In this document: one piece after another, positions 8,226 through 16,436 of the stretch
Layout of the letters: the number at the start of each line of letters is the position of its first letter
Numbering within the stretch: the stretch's first letter is position 1
NCBI RefSeq assembly: GCF_040649515.1
Contig: NZ_JBEZFP010000114.1
Coordinates: 1-31,129, forward strand
Direction of reading: 5' to 3'
DNA length: 31,129 nucleotides
DNA from: Yinghuangia elevatio
Lineage (GTDB): Bacteria; Actinomycetota; Actinomycetes; Streptomycetales; Streptomycetaceae
Position numbers and translations under genes: made by a program
The notes under the pieces: model-generated
The model's database searches: none
Told to the model about the DNA's origin: nothing
Seen by the model: the letters and a program-made list of their open reading frames with translations, nothing else

Positions 8226-8937
8226 GTGCGCGCGCCACTGACAGATGCCCCGGGCCGCCTTGCCACGGCACGCGCGGCGCGGCACCGACGCGCGTCCGCG
8301 ATGGCGCTGTCACGACACTCGTGCGGCGCACGGTGCGGTGCGCCGCACGGGAACCACACCCGGTTCATCCCGATATACCCCTTGACTGCTACGGTTTGTC
8401 CCTCCGTCGTTCTGTCTGATTAATCCGGATAACCCCCTCGACAGTCCTGGTTTGTCCCCTCAGCTCGGTGTCTTCGAGCGGCCGGGCGCTTTGCCGCGCG
8501 CCAGGATGCGCGCATCCCGGCGCGGCGCGCTTGAGGTGGTGCGCGCGTCCGGCCGTGCGGTGCGGATCGCTCCCACGCGGTCAGCAGGTGCGCGCACCGC
8601 GTCGGCGGCGCGCCTGCGGTGCGCGACCGCACCACGCGCATGCGGCGCCCCGCGCACCGGACCGAGGCGCGCGGCGCGCGCCCCCGCGCACCGCACCACG
8701 CGGCCGGTGCGCGCACCGCATTCCGGATTCGGGGCGAACCAGGAGGACAGGGGGCCCAATCGGACATGCGCAGCACCCTTGGCCACGTTGGCCTAGAGAG
8801 GTCTAGGCCGGGTGCGTTTGTGCTGGTCAGAAGGCTTGGCCGGGTTGGCCCAGACCGCGGACAAGGGGGTGGTGTTCACGCTGTGCGGTTCGTGGGTCGG
8901 CGAGGGGCCGGCCTCGGGGCGTGCCGGGAGGCGCAGC
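8226..8937. other. Gene-free stretch with direct repeats, upstream of replication-relaxation gene
   Basis: About 700 bases rich in GCGCAC-type words. It holds two related direct repeats: 8370-8403 (core CGGTTTGTCCCT, preceded by ATACCCCTTGAC) and 8425-8460 (core TGGTTTGTCCCCT, preceded by ATAACCCCCTCGAC), with a local AT-rich patch (CTGATTAATCC) between. An 8-bp inverted repeat is at 8790-8809. It could be a promoter or control region, or part of a replication origin; the sequence does not decide. Confidence 0.4.
8790..8809. promoter_or_regulatory. Inverted repeat upstream of replication-relaxation gene
   Basis: GGCCTAGA/TCTAGGCC with a 4-base spacer, perfect arms, about 130 bases before the start of the downstream gene. 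Possible operator or small hairpin. Confidence 0.4.
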
Positions 8938-10512
8938 GTGGACGAGAACGACAACGGGACGGCCGGGCGGGGCAGTCGGAGCGGGCAGGCCGGGCCGGGT
9001 GGGGGAGCGGGGAACGGCCTGCCAGGCGGTCCAGAGCACGCCTCGCAGTCGCCTGGGAGGGGCGGTGCGGGGGCGGCGGACAAGGGGGCCGCGCGCCCCT
9101 CCGCGGGCCCCTCCATGGCGCCCTCCGCGGCCGCCGTGGCCGAAGACCCCGCGATCCCAGGCGGGGCTTGGGAAGCGGGCCCCGAGGGCGGGTTCGACTT
9201 CCCTTCTGTGCCTGGATCCTCGGCACAGCAGGGAACCACTCCCGTCCGCGCGGCCTGGCAGAGCACTGGCGTGCACCGGTCTGATTGCCTTCTCGCCCTC
9301 GCGGTGTTCCAGCGGGCGACCGGCGAGCAGTTGTGGAGGATGCTCCGTCCACACCACCGCCATGACCGGATCACCCGGGACACGCTCGGCGAGCTCCGGC
9401 GGCGGGGGATGGTGCGGGTGGAGAGCCGACTGGCGTCCGGGCACCAGCTGTGGGTGCTGACCGCGCGCGGTCATGCGGAGGCGAAGACCATGCTGCCGCC
9501 GCACGTGAGGATGTCGGCGCTGCGCCCGGCCCCGCCCGCCGGCGCGGTGCGGGCAAGAGGTGCGGGCGGGTTCGACGCGCACGCCGCCGCGGTCACCTCC
9601 ACTGCGGCGCACTTGATCGGCTCGGGGTTCGGCACGGTGCTCTCATGCCAGACCGAGGTCGCCCACAAGCTGCCGTACGGGTACACCCAGTACGCCGACC
9701 TGGTGGTCCGCGCCCCCGACGCCGGCGTCCCCGTGCTCCTGGTCGAAGTCGACCGCGGCACCGAGCCGGTCGACGAACTGGTGGCGAAGCTGCGCCGGTA
9801 CCGCGAGTGGTTCGAGCTCCTGGCCCCGAAGGCGGATGCGCAGAAGGCGGAGTACGCCCAGCACGGGGACGTCCACCCGTTCCGGCTGTGGTCGCGGGTC
9901 TATCCGGGGACGGGCCGCGAGGGCTATCCGCCGCTCGCGTTCGTCTTCGCCGGCACCACGCCCGCGCAGCGCACGAGCCGGATCCAGCGCCTGAAGGAAG
10001 GCGCCTGGCCGTACTGCGCCGGGCGCTACTACACCCGGGCGGGCGACGACGAGATCACCGCGGTCAACTACCACCAGGCCGTGCCCGTGGTCGTGACCGA
10101 ACTCGAGCAACTGGACGCGCACGGCGCCGGCGCCGCGGTGTGGAAGCGGTTGGGGCGCAGCGGCTGGCAGACCCTCACCGACGCCCTCGACAACCCGAAC
10201 GGCGACCGGCTCTACGAGGCCGAGCGCGCCGAGGTGCACCGCCGCGCCCAGGAGCACGCCGCGGCCGCGCGGGAGGCGCGTCGTCCAGTGTGCACCCGGT
10301 GCGGTGCCAGGTTCACCGACGCCCGGTGGGAGCAGGTCGAAGCCGCGCCGCGCGGGTCACGGAAGAACGAACTGTGCGGACCGTGCCTGGAGGCCAAACG
10401 CATCCGCGACGACGGGAAAGACCGTATGCGCGAACACGACGCCGAACTCGCCACAGCCGTCCAGGCGCGGCTCGCCGCACTGCCTGACCCCGCGCGCCGC
10501 TGGCTCCGCTGA
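8938..10512 (+). CDS. Replication-relaxation family protein with C-terminal zinc ribbon
   Basis: A 524-residue protein. The GTG at 8938-8940 has GGGAGG six bases upstream; the frame is open earlier but low in complexity. After a disordered, Gly/Pro-rich first 120 residues comes a winged-helix segment (LALAVFQRATGEQLWRML, then TRDTLGELRRRGMV). Next is a nuclease-like alpha/beta region (YADLVVRAPDAGVPVLLVEV with downstream D/E/K residues). This matches the Replic_Relax (PF13814) architecture of mobile elements, whose role in replication or transfer is poorly defined. The C-terminus has a treble-cysteine-pair zinc ribbon: C442, C445, C470, C473. A 3'-end fragment of a paralogue lies at 16437-16514. 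Confidence 0.82.
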   Translation: MDENDNGTAGRGSRSGQAGPGGGAGNGLPGGPEHASQSPGRGGAGAADKGAARPSAGPSMAPSAAAVAEDPAIPGGAWEAGPEGGFDFPSVPGSSAQQGTTPVRAAWQSTGVHRSDCLLALAVFQRATGEQLWRMLRPHHRHDRITRDTLGELRRRGMVRVESRLASGHQLWVLTARGHAEAKTMLPPHVRMSALRPAPPAGAVRARGAGGFDAHAAAVTSTAAHLIGSGFGTVLSCQTEVAHKLPYGYTQYADLVVRAPDAGVPVLLVEVDRGTEPVDELVAKLRRYREWFELLAPKADAQKAEYAQHGDVHPFRLWSRVYPGTGREGYPPLAFVFAGTTPAQRTSRIQRLKEGAWPYCAGRYYTRAGDDEITAVNYHQAVPVVVTELEQLDAHGAGAAVWKRLGRSGWQTLTDALDNPNGDRLYEAERAEVHRRAQEHAAAAREARRPVCTRCGARFTDARWEQVEAAPRGSRKNELCGPCLEAKRIRDDGKDRMREHDAELATAVQARLAALPDPARRWLR

Positions 10513-10523
10513 CCCACGCGCGA

Positions 10524-10559
10524 GAGCCCAGGCCTCGACACGGATCGGGACCGGGGCTC
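10524..10559. terminator. Imperfect hairpin between convergent genes
   Basis: GAGCCC (10524-10529) pairs with GGGCTC (10554-10559), with further imperfect pairing inside. It lies between two converging genes and resembles a degenerate version of the perfect hairpin at 16523-16564, which follows the paralogous gene fragment. Confidence 0.5.
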
Positions 10560-10585
10560 CCTGGGTCGCTCTCCGATAGGCCGGG

Positions 10586-11164
10586 TCACGTGTACAGCGG
10601 CACCGATCCCAGTTCCGTGCGGGCCTGGCGGGCGGCGGTGGCGATGGCTGCCACCCCGTGGCGGCCGTCCCGGGTGAGCCGGTAATAGGTGCGCAATGCG
10701 CGGTGGTCCGGCGTGTCCGGTGTGTGCTGCTCGGGGGTGCGGGTGGCCCATCCGCACTCGTGCAGTGCGGTGAGCAGTGCCGCGGCGGCGGTGTGGTGCG
10801 CGGTCGCGCGGGAACCCAGGTCGTGGGCGTAGTAGTCGGCGTCCGTTTGCAGGGCCAGGACGTCGACCATCGCCAGGCGCACGGGGGTCAACGCGAGCGG
10901 GGCGGCGTGCAGTGCCGTGTAGAACCGCGCGGCGGCCTCGCCGTGCGCGGTGAGCGTGTGCCGCACCGTGCCGTCGGTGCGTTCGGAGGCCGCCCATCCG
11001 TGGTCGCGCAGGATCCGCAGCGCCCGGTTCACGCCTTGCATGGACAACCCGTGCTCGGCGGCGAGCGCCGTCGCCGGATGCGGGCCCGGCATGCGGGCCA
11101 TGAAGATCAGGAGGTCGGCGCCGGGGGTGTGCACGCGCGGCACAGGCGTGGGACGTATCGGCAT
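10586..11164 (-). CDS. Winged-helix transcription regulator
   Basis: A 192-residue protein with two winged-helix-like halves. The first (about residues 15-75) has PATALAAEHGLSMQGVNRAL and RILRDHGWAASERTDGTVRHTLT. The second (about 95-175) has AHHTAAAALLTALHECGWATR and YYRLTRDGRHGVAAI, with the LT..G signature of the wing. It probably binds DNA as a single-chain tandem or a dimer. It is transcribed away from the three-gene operon starting at 11305 and is the likely regulator of that operon. No strong ribosome site precedes the ATG, so it may be leaderless or start slightly later. Confidence 0.75.
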   Translation of the reverse strand: MPIRPTPVPRVHTPGADLLIFMARMPGPHPATALAAEHGLSMQGVNRALRILRDHGWAASERTDGTVRHTLTAHGEAAARFYTALHAAPLALTPVRLAMVDVLALQTDADYYAHDLGSRATAHHTAAAALLTALHECGWATRTPEQHTPDTPDHRALRTYYRLTRDGRHGVAAIATAARQARTELGSVPLYT

Positions 11165-11304
11165 GGCGGCAGGGTAAGGGCCGCGGCGTCGAAGATCACG
11201 GGATTCTCCGACCCGGGCACCCCCAGGTACGCCTGCCCATAGATGTGGTTATTTTCTGGGCCTGGGTATGGGCATATTGTGGGCATCTCTGGGACGCTGG
11301 TGTC
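11165..11304. promoter_or_regulatory. Divergent promoter region with inverted and direct repeats
   Basis: The 140 bases between the regulator and the operon include the most AT-rich patch nearby (GGTTATTTTCTGGG). Inverted arms TGCCCATA (11234-11241) and TATGGGCA (11267-11274) are present, and a second GTGGGCAT follows at about 11279. The arrangement suits operator sites for the regulator encoded at 10586-11164. Promoter hexamers cannot be assigned with confidence. Confidence 0.5.
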
Positions 11305-12267
11305 ATGCGGACCGACGAAGGCACCACCCGCCCCACCACCGGCAGCGAGGACGGTCTGGCGGCCGAAGTCCGGGCGCTGCTGCGCGCCGGCCTCCCGGTG
11401 CGCCTCGGAGCGTGCGGGCCGGGCCTGCTCGGGCTGCGCGGGGTGAAAGCCCGGACGCTGCACCCGGCCGACCCGTCACACCGGGCCCGCGCGCTGGACG
11501 GGCTGCTCCGCGAGCAACTGGACCGCTTGGAGAACACCGAGCTCGCCGTCGCAGCCCGGCTGCTGTTCGGCGCCGAGGCCGCGACGTCGGGCGCGACGCT
11601 GACCGCCCGCCGCCAGGCCGCCGCGGATGCGTCCGGGTACGAGGTGCACCACTTCCGCAAGCGGATCGAGCCGAAGCTGGTCGACCTGGTCGCGTGGCAG
11701 CTGCGTCGCGACAGCGACACCTTCGCCGCCCGCCACGCGACCGCGCCCGAACTCCGTGCCGCGTCCCGGCCGCTGGTGCTGCCGGCGGATGTGTTCGCGT
11801 GGGAGGCCGCCGAGCACCAGCATGCCCTTGCCCGCCTGTGGGGCGCGGTGTACCTGCTGCGCGCCGAACTGCTCACCGTCGCCCGCCTGGTGAGCATGGA
11901 CGCCCCCGAGGCGGAGACCAACGCCGCGGCGACGGCGGCGCTGTGGCGGCATGCCCTCGTCCTGGCGGCCGCCGCCGAGTACCGCGCCGCGTACGGTGCC
12001 GCGCTCCTGGACACCGACGACACCAGCCTGGGCCCGGACCAGATCGCCGCCTACGCCGGATGGACCCCGCCCCTAGACCCGGCCACCGAACTGCTTCTCA
12101 TCCAGCTCGCCGACCCCGCCGCTGGCCTCGCGGACTTCACCACCCGCCTCGAAGCCGCCCCCGGCGGCCCCGACATCGCCGCCGCCTGGCAGCACGCCCT
12201 GTCCGGCCGCGACCGCGGCACCGACCCGAACACCCCGCACACCAACCCGGAAGGGCCCACCTCATGA
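11305..12267 (+). CDS. Helical protein, first gene of the aaRS-ASCH operon
   Basis: A 320-residue, almost wholly helical, soluble protein. Around residues 65-130 it has the pattern REQLDRLENTELAVAARLLF, then ARRQAAADASGYEVHHFRKR and IEPKLVDLVAWQL. From memory this resembles a small helical domain common in actinobacterial proteins of regulatory or conflict-system gene sets. The rest lacks motifs. Its stop overlaps the next start as ATGA, so it is co-translated with the P-loop protein and probably works with it. Start chosen as the first ATG with an upstream GGGA; function unknown. Confidence 0.75.
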   Translation: MRTDEGTTRPTTGSEDGLAAEVRALLRAGLPVRLGACGPGLLGLRGVKARTLHPADPSHRARALDGLLREQLDRLENTELAVAARLLFGAEAATSGATLTARRQAAADASGYEVHHFRKRIEPKLVDLVAWQLRRDSDTFAARHATAPELRAASRPLVLPADVFAWEAAEHQHALARLWGAVYLLRAELLTVARLVSMDAPEAETNAAATAALWRHALVLAAAAEYRAAYGAALLDTDDTSLGPDQIAAYAGWTPPLDPATELLLIQLADPAAGLADFTTRLEAAPGGPDIAAAWQHALSGRDRGTDPNTPHTNPEGPTS

Positions 12268-12836
12268 GCCTGGAAGACCTGCTCAATCCCGACACCCCGC
12301 CGCGCCGCTACGTCGTGACCGGCGGCCCGTCCGCGGGCAAGGAAGCCGTTATCGCCGAACTCCACGCCCGCAACGTGCCCGCGAGTGAGGGCGAACCGGC
12401 GCGGGAGATCTACCGCCGGCACCGCGACCGGCTCGGCCGGCACCTCCAGGTCGCCGACCGCCGCGCCTACTCTCGCGACGTCCTGGCGGCGTTCGTCGCC
12501 GAGTACTGCGACCACCAGTTCGGCTTGCGGTTCTACAACCGCGGCATCCCCGACGGCTACGGCTGGGACGCCTTCTTCGGCCTCGGCCCGTACCCCGAAC
12601 TTGAGGAGGCGACCCGGGTCTACCGCTACGACGCGGTGTTCGTCTTGGACCCGCTGGACGACTTCGACTCCGAGGACGACCTGGTCTTCGCGAAGGAACG
12701 CGAGATCCGCCGTGTCCACGAGCTGATCGTTCAGGGCTACTACGACGCCGGATACCGCCCGATCTTCGTCCCCGCCGACGAGCCGGGCCGCCGCGTCGAC
12801 TTCATCCTCGCCCAGATCCCGGTCCCCACCACCTGA
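12264..12836 (+). CDS. AAA_28/NadR-like P-loop NTPase
   Basis: A 190-residue protein of the AAA_28 (PF13521) kinase-like group, related to the NadR ribosylnicotinamide kinase domain. The P-loop is GGPSAGKEAV at 20-29. Downstream are YNRGIPDGYGW (91-101; family pattern RGIPD) and YDAVFVLDPLDDF (122-134), with a charged lid FAKEREIRRVHE (142-153). The residue after the P-loop lysine is Glu (E27) instead of the usual Thr/Ser that binds magnesium, so activity may be altered. Four-base overlap with the gene before and 35 bases to the gene after (GAAGAGG ribosome site). Likely phosphorylates a small nucleotide-like substrate or acts as a switch; the substrate is unknown. Confidence 0.82.
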   Translation: MSLEDLLNPDTPPRRYVVTGGPSAGKEAVIAELHARNVPASEGEPAREIYRRHRDRLGRHLQVADRRAYSRDVLAAFVAEYCDHQFGLRFYNRGIPDGYGWDAFFGLGPYPELEEATRVYRYDAVFVLDPLDDFDSEDDLVFAKEREIRRVHELIVQGYYDAGYRPIFVPADEPGRRVDFILAQIPVPTT

Positions 12837-12871
12837 CCCGCCAACATCCCGCAGACACCGAAGAGGCCACC

Positions 12872-14335
12872 ATGCCCGGCACCGATCCCGTGGAGATCAT
12901 CAGCCCGAACAACGTCCTGGCCAACGCGATGCTGCGCAGCGTCGACATGGTCCGCCCCCGCCTGCAGGCGACCAACCCGGACCGGGTGGCGTTCTGCGTC
13001 GGCACGCAGATCAACGGCGCCCCGCACCTGGGCACCTCCCTCGTGCACACCGCCGCGTTCCTCCTCGCGAAGGCCACCAAGCGCACCTTCAACGTCGACG
13101 CCATAGTCCGCTTCGGCGCCCTCGACAACGCCCCCTACGACGTCCGCCTGGACCCGGAGACCCACCACGCCTACCAGCAGACCTACTGCCACGCCCTCGG
13201 CGCGGACGCGGTCGACGACCTGATCGCCAAGTACTACCGCGGCATGTTCGACTCCTTAGCCGACGCCACCGGCGTCGACTACGAGATCGAGACCTACAGC
13301 GCCCAGCAGGCCACCCCCGCGTTCCGGCACGAATTCCTGGCGACGCTGGGACGGTTGGACCAGATCCGCTGGCCGCTCGCCCCCTCCCACGGCCAAGTCC
13401 ACATGCGCTTCCCGTGCCCGCACTGCGGCTGGGCGGAGAAACGCGCCGAACGCACCCGCCTCGCCGCCGCCGGATCCGGCGGGGCCGCGTTCACCGCCGT
13501 GTGCACCGACCACGGCGACTACCGCGTCGACGTCACCGCCGACACCGACACCTACCTCGACCTCGCCACGCTCTACCGGAACCTGGTCAAGGAGCGCCTG
13601 GCCGCCCGCGACCACGTCACCCTCTCGGTCATGGTCAAGGGCGGGGACTGGGCGTACGGCTGCCAGCTCGTCGACGAGGCCTTCGCGCAGCTGCCCGGAC
13701 TGCCCCCGCCGCCACGGGTGTTCACCCCGATGGTGCTCACCGACACCGGCGCGAAGCTGTCCAAGTCCCTCATCCGCGACGGCAAGGTCCCGCCGCCGCC
13801 CGGCGCACGGCCGTGGATGCTCGACACCACCGAGTGGGCCGGCGACACGGACTCCTACGTCGACGCCATGGTGTGGCTGGTCGGCCGGATGCTCGCCGAC
13901 CCGAAGCACTTCTACCGCTCCTACACCACGAAGGAACTGGACCGCGTGATGACCGCCCGCCCCGCGCCGGCCGCGACCGACCGCGCCCGCGAGATGAACC
14001 TGTACCGCCGCTACTTCGACCTGGTCGCCGACGGCAGCAAGACCATCGAGGTCCGCGTCCAGTACCCCAACCTGCGCACGCTGGAGGCCGGCGACCACAT
14101 CCGGTTCGTGTGCGGCCGCGACAGCGCCCTGACCCGCGTCGTCCGCGTCGCCCGCTACCGCACGTTCGAGGACATGATCGACACCGAAGGCCCGGAGCGG
14201 GTGAACCCGACCAGCCCGCGGGACCAACAGCTCGCGAACATCCGCCGCATCTACGGCCCGGAGAAGGAAGCCCTCGGCGTCCTCGCCATCGAGATCACCC
14301 TGATCACCGACCAGGACACCGCACCAACCGCCTGA
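12872..14335 (+). CDS. Class I aminoacyl-tRNA-synthetase-like protein fused to ASCH domain
   Basis: A 487-residue two-domain protein. Residues 1-350 look like a class I aminoacyl-tRNA synthetase catalytic core: a HIGH-type GAPHLGT at 49-55, GGDWAYG near 257-263, and a KMSKS-type AKLSKS at 294-299. A zinc site is inserted (C182, C185, C211, H214). It resembles class I lysyl-tRNA synthetase more than other members but lacks an anticodon-binding domain. Residues 375-478 are an ASCH domain (DGSKTIEVRV and LEAGDHIRF, ending GVLAIEI), a fold proposed to bind RNA or modified nucleosides. The ATG follows GAAGAGG by five bases, and a strong terminator follows. I infer adenylate chemistry on a small molecule or RNA, not ordinary tRNA charging. 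Confidence 0.85.
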   Translation: MPGTDPVEIISPNNVLANAMLRSVDMVRPRLQATNPDRVAFCVGTQINGAPHLGTSLVHTAAFLLAKATKRTFNVDAIVRFGALDNAPYDVRLDPETHHAYQQTYCHALGADAVDDLIAKYYRGMFDSLADATGVDYEIETYSAQQATPAFRHEFLATLGRLDQIRWPLAPSHGQVHMRFPCPHCGWAEKRAERTRLAAAGSGGAAFTAVCTDHGDYRVDVTADTDTYLDLATLYRNLVKERLAARDHVTLSVMVKGGDWAYGCQLVDEAFAQLPGLPPPPRVFTPMVLTDTGAKLSKSLIRDGKVPPPPGARPWMLDTTEWAGDTDSYVDAMVWLVGRMLADPKHFYRSYTTKELDRVMTARPAPAATDRAREMNLYRRYFDLVADGSKTIEVRVQYPNLRTLEAGDHIRFVCGRDSALTRVVRVARYRTFEDMIDTEGPERVNPTSPRDQQLANIRRIYGPEKEALGVLAIEITLITDQDTAPTA

Positions 14336-14349
14336 ACAAGGAACGAACC

Positions 14350-14379
14350 AGGGGCGCACCCGAAACCGGGTGCGCCCCT
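14350..14379. terminator. Operon terminator
   Basis: A 13-bp perfect stem (GGGGCGCACCCG pairing with CGGGTGCGCCCC, plus A-T at the foot) with AAAC loop and a following TT, 15 bases after the stop of the aaRS-ASCH gene. A clear intrinsic terminator. Confidence 0.88.
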
Positions 14380-14445
14380 TCGCGACGTTGATGGGACCAT
14401 TTGAATCTCCCCAGACGTGCTAATCCTCCTCAGTTGATGTCGTGT

Positions 14446-15031
14446 TCAACCGAGTGGGGAGTGTTCGGGAGCAGAACGGTCAGGGGCCGTAGGGAAGTCC
14501 CACGACTCAGGCGCCTCGTGCCAGCACTGCACCCAGCCTTCGAACGTGACGCCGTCGCCGGTCGGAGCGAAGGGTGCAGCGCCGACCTCGCTCACCTGCC
14601 ATACGCGTCCACGTTGCGCGCCGCTGACTACCAGGATCCAGTAGCAGGGCCCGTCGCTGGCGCCCAGGACCACCGATCCCTGCCGGAACACGGCGTGGAC
14701 CAGGGACGCGGTCTCGTCCGCGTCGTTCGTCCTCCTCCCAGCACCATGCCTGCTCCAGCGGGAAGTCCGCCGCGGGGTCCTGGCCCTCGAACGGCGACAA
14801 GGGCGGAAGCCCGCCCAGCGGAAGCAGCCCGTCCTCGGGTGGACCGAGCGACGAGCCGTTCGCGATGGTCGCGACGAAGGTGCGGTAGGGATCCGGCAGG
14901 ACCACCGCGTGCTCGGCCTCCCATGCAAGCACCGCCGGCCAGCCCAGCGGAGGCTCGCGCCAAGCTTCAGGGAACGCCGCGGCCAGGTCGCGGACGGCAG
15001 CGGGGGACTTCGGTGGCATCTCGTCGCTCAT
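14446..15031 (-). pseudogene. SMI1/KNR4 (SUKH-1) family gene, frameshifted
   Basis: Read from the ATG at 15029-15031, the first 100 residues match the SMI1/KNR4 (SUKH) fold: PPLGWPAVLAWEAEHAVVLP, YRTFVATIANGS, and a GLLPLGGLPPL stretch to WCWEEDE. The protein then continues in the +1 frame from about 14735 (TNDADETASLVHAVF, LGASDGPCYWILVVSG, TFEGWVQCWHE), ending at the TGA at 14446. A one-base gain in a GAGGAGGA repeat (about 14729-14738) would explain the break. SUKH proteins usually act as immunity proteins to polymorphic or contact toxins. The intact SUKH-4 gene lies next door. The shift could be real decay or a sequencing error. Confidence 0.75.
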
Positions 15032-15237
15032 GCGAACGATCTATATCGCGCCTGCCCGACAGGGTTCCACCGGGGCCGCACGCCAGGATCGGAGCGGGGA
15101 ACGCCGGTCAACAACTTACGACCGGTGGAGAGATCACCTCAGCAAGTGTGGCCAATGAGTCAGCACGAGGTGAGGAATTTCAGGGCTGTGGCGGAGATTT
15201 CGTGACCGCCGCGTCTGTCCGCCAGGCAGGTTGAGAT

Positions 15238-15789
15238 CTACGGGCGGTACTCGTCGCCGGTCACTTCGTCGACGATCACGCGCCATACGCTGTGGGGCGG
15301 ACCCACGGCTGCGGAGTCGATGGCGAGCAGGCGCTGCACGATGCGTTCGCGTTCTGCGAGCGCTGCCCGCTTCGGAAGGAAATCGCACTTCTCGGCATCG
15401 CGGTGGGCGATGAGCATGCACGCGGTGAACTGTTCGAACGAACTGTTCATCGGCATGATCTCGTCGGCTTCGTGGTGCGAGATGTACAACACGCGACCGT
15501 CGTCCGGAACAACGCACACGCTACCCGCGCGCCAGTAGCCGATCCGCAGCGTCGCGCCGGCCACGTTCGAGCAGGGGATGCCGTAGTCGGCGCACCAGGC
15601 CGCGTAGGTGGTGAACCCGTCCTGGACGAGGCCGGCGTACACCGCGGAACGGCAGTACATGGGCACCCCGACCTCGGTCAACGCGCGCCGGACAGCGTCG
15701 GGGAAGGGGTACTGCGCGACCTGGTTCTCGTCGGCCAACGTGATGCCGTGCTCGCCGAAAACCTCGACAAGATCTGCGCGCTGCAGCAT
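15238..15789 (-). CDS. SUKH-4 family immunity-like protein
   Basis: A 183-residue protein of the SUKH-4 type: FPDAVRRALTEVGVP near residues 29-43, a YCRSAVYAGL stretch, then RIGYWRAGSVCVVPDDGRVL followed by MNSSFEQFTACMLI. The ATG has GGGAGGG directly upstream. SUKH-4 members are known mostly as immunity proteins beside secreted or deaminase-type toxins, but no toxin gene is visible here. It is paired with the frameshifted SUKH-1 gene on the same strand, suggesting a decayed or orphan immunity locus. Cytoplasmic; no membrane segment. Confidence 0.8.
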   Translation of the reverse strand: MLQRADLVEVFGEHGITLADENQVAQYPFPDAVRRALTEVGVPMYCRSAVYAGLVQDGFTTYAAWCADYGIPCSNVAGATLRIGYWRAGSVCVVPDDGRVLYISHHEADEIMPMNSSFEQFTACMLIAHRDAEKCDFLPKRAALAERERIVQRLLAIDSAAVGPPHSVWRVIVDEVTGDEYRP

Positions 15790-16436
15790 TGACCCTCCCA
15801 GCAGTGGACGGAGTCTCCGACGTTAGCGCGCCCGACAACCAGGTAGGTCTGCGGTGCGTGATCGGGATGTCAGCTCAGCGGCGAGGTGCGATCGGAGACT
15901 GGAGACGCAGCGGGACGGGGCATCCAGGCGCTGAGACCATCACGAAATATCCGCCACAGCCAATTTCAGGTAGCGCCATCAACGTAGAGGCCGGACAGAC
16001 TTCCCTGGCAATCGAACAGGATTCGCCGTCAAGTGACACCGACGTGCCCACCCCCCCGCAGGTTTCGTAGGCGGTTTCGCTGGAGGGTTTGTAACCGGTT
16101 TCGCAGGAGGGTTTGTAGGCGGTTTCGCAAATGCACCCGCCCCGGAGCGGCAAAGGCCCAGGCCAGAGCCCGTGGCCTAGAGCCTGTGGGAACGCCGACT
16201 ACTTCTGTACAGGGTGGTTCTCGCGCCATAGGTCCAGCTTCACAAGCGCCGGACGCGCCCGACTCGACACTGGGTGGTTCGGTCTCGTCGGACGGTCTCG
16301 GTGGACGCACAGTGGACTGCTCCTGCTGCTGACGTCCACGGGAAGACTGCTGGGTGAGGGTCGGCGAAGAGGAGGTGCCCGGAACAGGGACGGTGATCCC
16401 CGATGGTTCGTCTGGGGGATTGCGAGACAGCGCACC
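15790..16436. other. Gene-free stretch with short tandem repeats
   Basis: About 650 bases with no supportable gene. It contains the GGTTTCGC tandem repeat described separately and leads into the replication-relaxation gene remnant. Confidence 0.5.
16061..16133. repeat. 24-bp tandem repeat (GGTTTCGC units)
   Basis: Units start at 16061 (12-base partial), 16073, 16097 and 16121 (partial). The full units begin GGTTTCGC, carry GGAGGGTTTG in the middle and differ at only a few positions. No spacer separates them, so it is not CRISPR. It could be iteron-like binding sites or the trace of a repeat in a lost gene. Confidence 0.7.

Noticed and set aside
8460..8786. Arg/Ala-rich frames on both strands
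   Set aside because: They arise from GCGC-rich repeats; equally open in several frames and no protein-like periodicity.
16061..16133. Possible CRISPR array
   Set aside because: Units are contiguous without spacers of unique sequence, there are only two full units, and no cas gene is present.
15875..16153. 92-codon minus-strand frame with ETxYKPS repeats
   Set aside because: The repeats follow from the DNA tandem repeat; the rest lacks protein features and the start has no ribosome site.
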